Shown here in pieces: positions 7,660 through 8,306 of a stretch of 8,306 nucleotides of DNA. This DNA is from Sulfurimonas sp. GTDB lineage: Bacteria; Campylobacterota; Campylobacteria; Campylobacterales; Sulfurimonadaceae. Position 1 is the stretch's first letter; every line of letters starts with the position of its first letter. The stretch covers positions 1 to 8,306 of the forward strand of contig JAMORM010000060.1 of NCBI GenBank assembly GCA_027063585.1. The letters are read 5' to 3'. A program made the position numbers and the translations under genes. Under the pieces are notes generated by a model, which was given only the letters and a program-made list of their open reading frames with translations, was not told the DNA's origin and searched no databases.

Positions 7660-7682
7660 TTCCCATCTCAAGAGGATGGGAA
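7660..7682 (-). terminator. Stem-loop after rpmA, weak terminator candidate
   Basis: Eight-base perfect arms TTCCCATC and GATGGGAA with a 7-base loop lie 22 bases after the rpmA stop codon. On the minus-strand transcript the stem can gain one more G-U pair and is followed by UAUAUUCC, not a real U run. It may therefore be a weak or partial terminator, or a 3'-end protecting hairpin. The base of the stem overlaps a separate 12-base palindrome (7652-7663). Confidence 0.45.
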
Positions 7683-7704
7683 CAAGGGGTTTTATACTGT
7701 AGAA

Positions 7705-7962
7705 TTATGCAGCAGGTATAATTGAAACTTGTTGACGTTTTTTGTCTTTTCTCTCAAATGCAACAACACCGTCAACTAAAGCAAATATAGTATGATCTTT
7801 ACCCATACCTACATTTCTACCTGGATGAACTTTAGTTCCACGTTGGCGAATAATGATGTTTCCGGCGATTACAGCCTCTCCACCAAATTTCTTCACACCA
7901 AGTCTTCTACCAGCCGAATCACGATTATTCTGTGTACTACCCTGACCTTTCTTATGTGCCAT
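7705..7962 (-). CDS. rpmA: 50S ribosomal protein L27
   Basis: Encodes the large-subunit protein L27, whose N-terminal tail reaches toward the peptidyl transferase centre. Its 85 residues have the full family pattern: [28 protein letters not shown], then [25 protein letters not shown], and a basic C-terminus. The protein starts directly with AHKKG, without the cleavable extension found in Firmicutes L27, so no L27 protease is needed. The ribosome binding site AAGGAG at 7974-7969 lies 6 bases before the ATG. This site can be paired in a hairpin with sequence just upstream (see 7969-7999). It follows rplU, as is usual. Confidence 0.98.
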   Translation of the reverse strand: MAHKKGQGSTQNNRDSAGRRLGVKKFGGEAVIAGNIIIRQRGTKVHPGRNVGMGKDHTIFALVDGVVAFERKDKKRQQVSIIPAA

Positions 7963-7968
7963 CTTTTA

Positions 7969-7999
7969 CTCCTTAAATTTAGTTCCTAAATTGAAGGAA
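7969..7999 (-). promoter_or_regulatory. Hairpin that would cover the rpmA ribosome binding site
   Basis: In the minus-strand RNA the arm UUCCUUCAAUUU (7999-7988) can pair with AAAUUUAAGGAG (7980-7969) around a 7-base loop. That is 11 pairs out of 12, including one terminal G-U, with a single C-U mismatch. The second arm includes the whole AAGGAG ribosome binding site of rpmA. A competing stem, GGUUCC (8001-7996) with GGAACU (7986-7981), would free it. Regulation is inferred from base pairing only. Confidence 0.5.
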
Positions 8000-8019
8000 C
8001 CTTTTTTAGTATTTATTAC

Positions 8020-8044
8020 ATAAAAGGAACAAAGTCCCTTTTAT
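8020..8044 (-). repeat. Stem-loop between rplU and rpmA
   Basis: On the minus strand the core arms AAAAGGGAC and GTTCCTTTT pair around a 3-base loop, extended by two A-U pairs to 11 pairs, one of them G-U. The 3' arm is U-rich, so it could act as a leaky terminator that lowers rpmA relative to rplU, but no separate U run follows. Confidence 0.5.
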
Positions 8045-8060
8045 TACGCTAACGCTTTGT

Positions 8061-8123
8061 TTCTCGCCGATGAAACATTTAGTGTTTCACTTGTCCTCTC
8101 ACTTTAGTGAGTGTCAGCGAGAA
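8061..8123 (-). ncRNA. Structured intergenic element, possible three-way junction RNA
   Basis: Nested inverted repeats occupy the middle of the rplU-rpmA gap. A 7-base outer stem (8061-8067 with 8117-8123) encloses two perfect hairpins: 8071-8089 (7-base arms, 5-base loop) and 8098-8111 (5-base arms, 4-base loop). In the RNA both hairpins carry CACUAAA at the 5' side and loop. The segment also looks less AT-rich than other gaps. It could be a regulatory element in the rplU-rpmA transcript or a small repeat element; I recognise no known family. Confidence 0.4.
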
Positions 8124-8129
8124 GCTCAC

Positions 8130-8152
8130 GCAACTTGTTGCTTTATAAAAGC
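8130..8152 (-). repeat. Two small overlapping hairpins just after rplU
   Basis: GCAAC and GTTGC (8130-8141) form a short hairpin. It shares its last bases with a second one, GCTTT and AAAGC (8140-8152), which begins 3 bases after the rplU stop codon in the direction of transcription. The two cannot form fully at the same time. Each is weak alone and is reported because it continues the dense series of inverted repeats in this gap. Confidence 0.35.
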
Positions 8153-8155
8153 TTT

Positions 8156-8306
8156 CTATGCAGCTATTTTTGTGATACGTACACGTGTATGATCACGTCT
8201 GAAACCACGTTTTACTTTACTATCTTTACGACGACGTTTTTTGAAAATTACAACTTTCTTGTCACGTCCTTCGCTGATAACTTCAGCAGTTACGACAGCA
8301 CCGTCA
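8156..8306 (-). CDS. rplU: 50S ribosomal protein L21 (N-terminus beyond right edge)
   Basis: Encodes the C-terminal 49 residues of L21, a large-subunit protein that binds 23S rRNA; the full protein is about 103 residues, so about half is visible. The readable part runs from DGAVVTAEV through [18 protein letters not shown] to [14 protein letters not shown] and a TAG stop at 8158-8156. The KKRRRK block and the RGFRRDHT stretch are the family's C-terminal signature. The upstream start is outside the window. It leads the rplU-rpmA pair, separated from rpmA by an unusually long 193-base gap filled with inverted repeats. Confidence 0.96.
   Translation of the reverse strand, partial: DGAVVTAEVISEGRDKKVVIFKKRRRKDSKVKRGFRRDHTRVRITKIAA

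Noticed and set aside
7982..8007. Stem GTTCC/GGAAC followed by six T on the plus strand, like a rho-independent terminator
   Set aside because: No plus-strand gene leads into it, the stem is only 5 pairs with a 9-base loop, and the same bases are better explained as part of the rpmA leader on the minus strand.
8071..8090. parS-like half sites TGAAACA and TGTTTCAC within the rplU-rpmA gap
   Set aside because: The half sites are in the reverse order to parS (everted) and form the arms of a hairpin inside a larger nested structure, so an RNA stem explains them better.

Overview
The window is a chromosomal stretch in which every recognisable gene lies on the minus strand, so it reads from high to low coordinates. 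The organism is most likely a member of the Campylobacterota (Epsilonproteobacteria), close to Sulfurimonas. This rests on the AT-rich sequence, the order fmt-birA-parA-parB directly before an ATP synthase cluster with two b-type subunits (b' and b), a b subunit that begins with a signal peptide, a glutamate 5-kinase without a PUA domain, and the wording of the proteins. The order fmt-birA-parA-parB-atpF'-atpF-atpH-atpA is, as I recall it, the one found in Helicobacter pylori and relatives. The genus is an inference.

Layout in transcription order. (1) The 3' half of rplU (L21) enters at the right edge. It is followed by a 193-base gap rich in inverted repeats and then rpmA (L27). (2) A 152-base gap holds a terminator-like stem-loop and a candidate promoter. 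(3) A tightly packed run follows: obgE, proB, fmt, birA, parA, parB. Its junctions are 1- or 2-base gaps or overlaps of 20, 4 and 1 bases, so it is very probably one operon with coupled translation. It joins ribosome assembly (Obg), the first step of proline synthesis (ProB), initiator tRNA formylation (Fmt), biotin attachment (BirA) and chromosome segregation (ParA/ParB). (4) An 84-base gap carries two TATAAT boxes and a strong Shine-Dalgarno site. It precedes the F1Fo ATP synthase genes atpF', atpF, atpH and atpA. AtpF' and AtpF form the peripheral stalk, AtpH joins it to the F1 head, and AtpA (cut by the left edge after 314 residues) is the non-catalytic nucleotide-binding head subunit.

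These are conserved housekeeping genes. I see no mobile element, CRISPR array, tRNA or rRNA, and no sign of a new multi-gene system. The most interesting signals are non-coding: the structured rplU-rpmA gap, including a hairpin that could hide the rpmA ribosome binding site, and a few lineage-type protein features (signal peptide on subunit b, altered G4 motif plus insertion in Obg, single-domain ProB).
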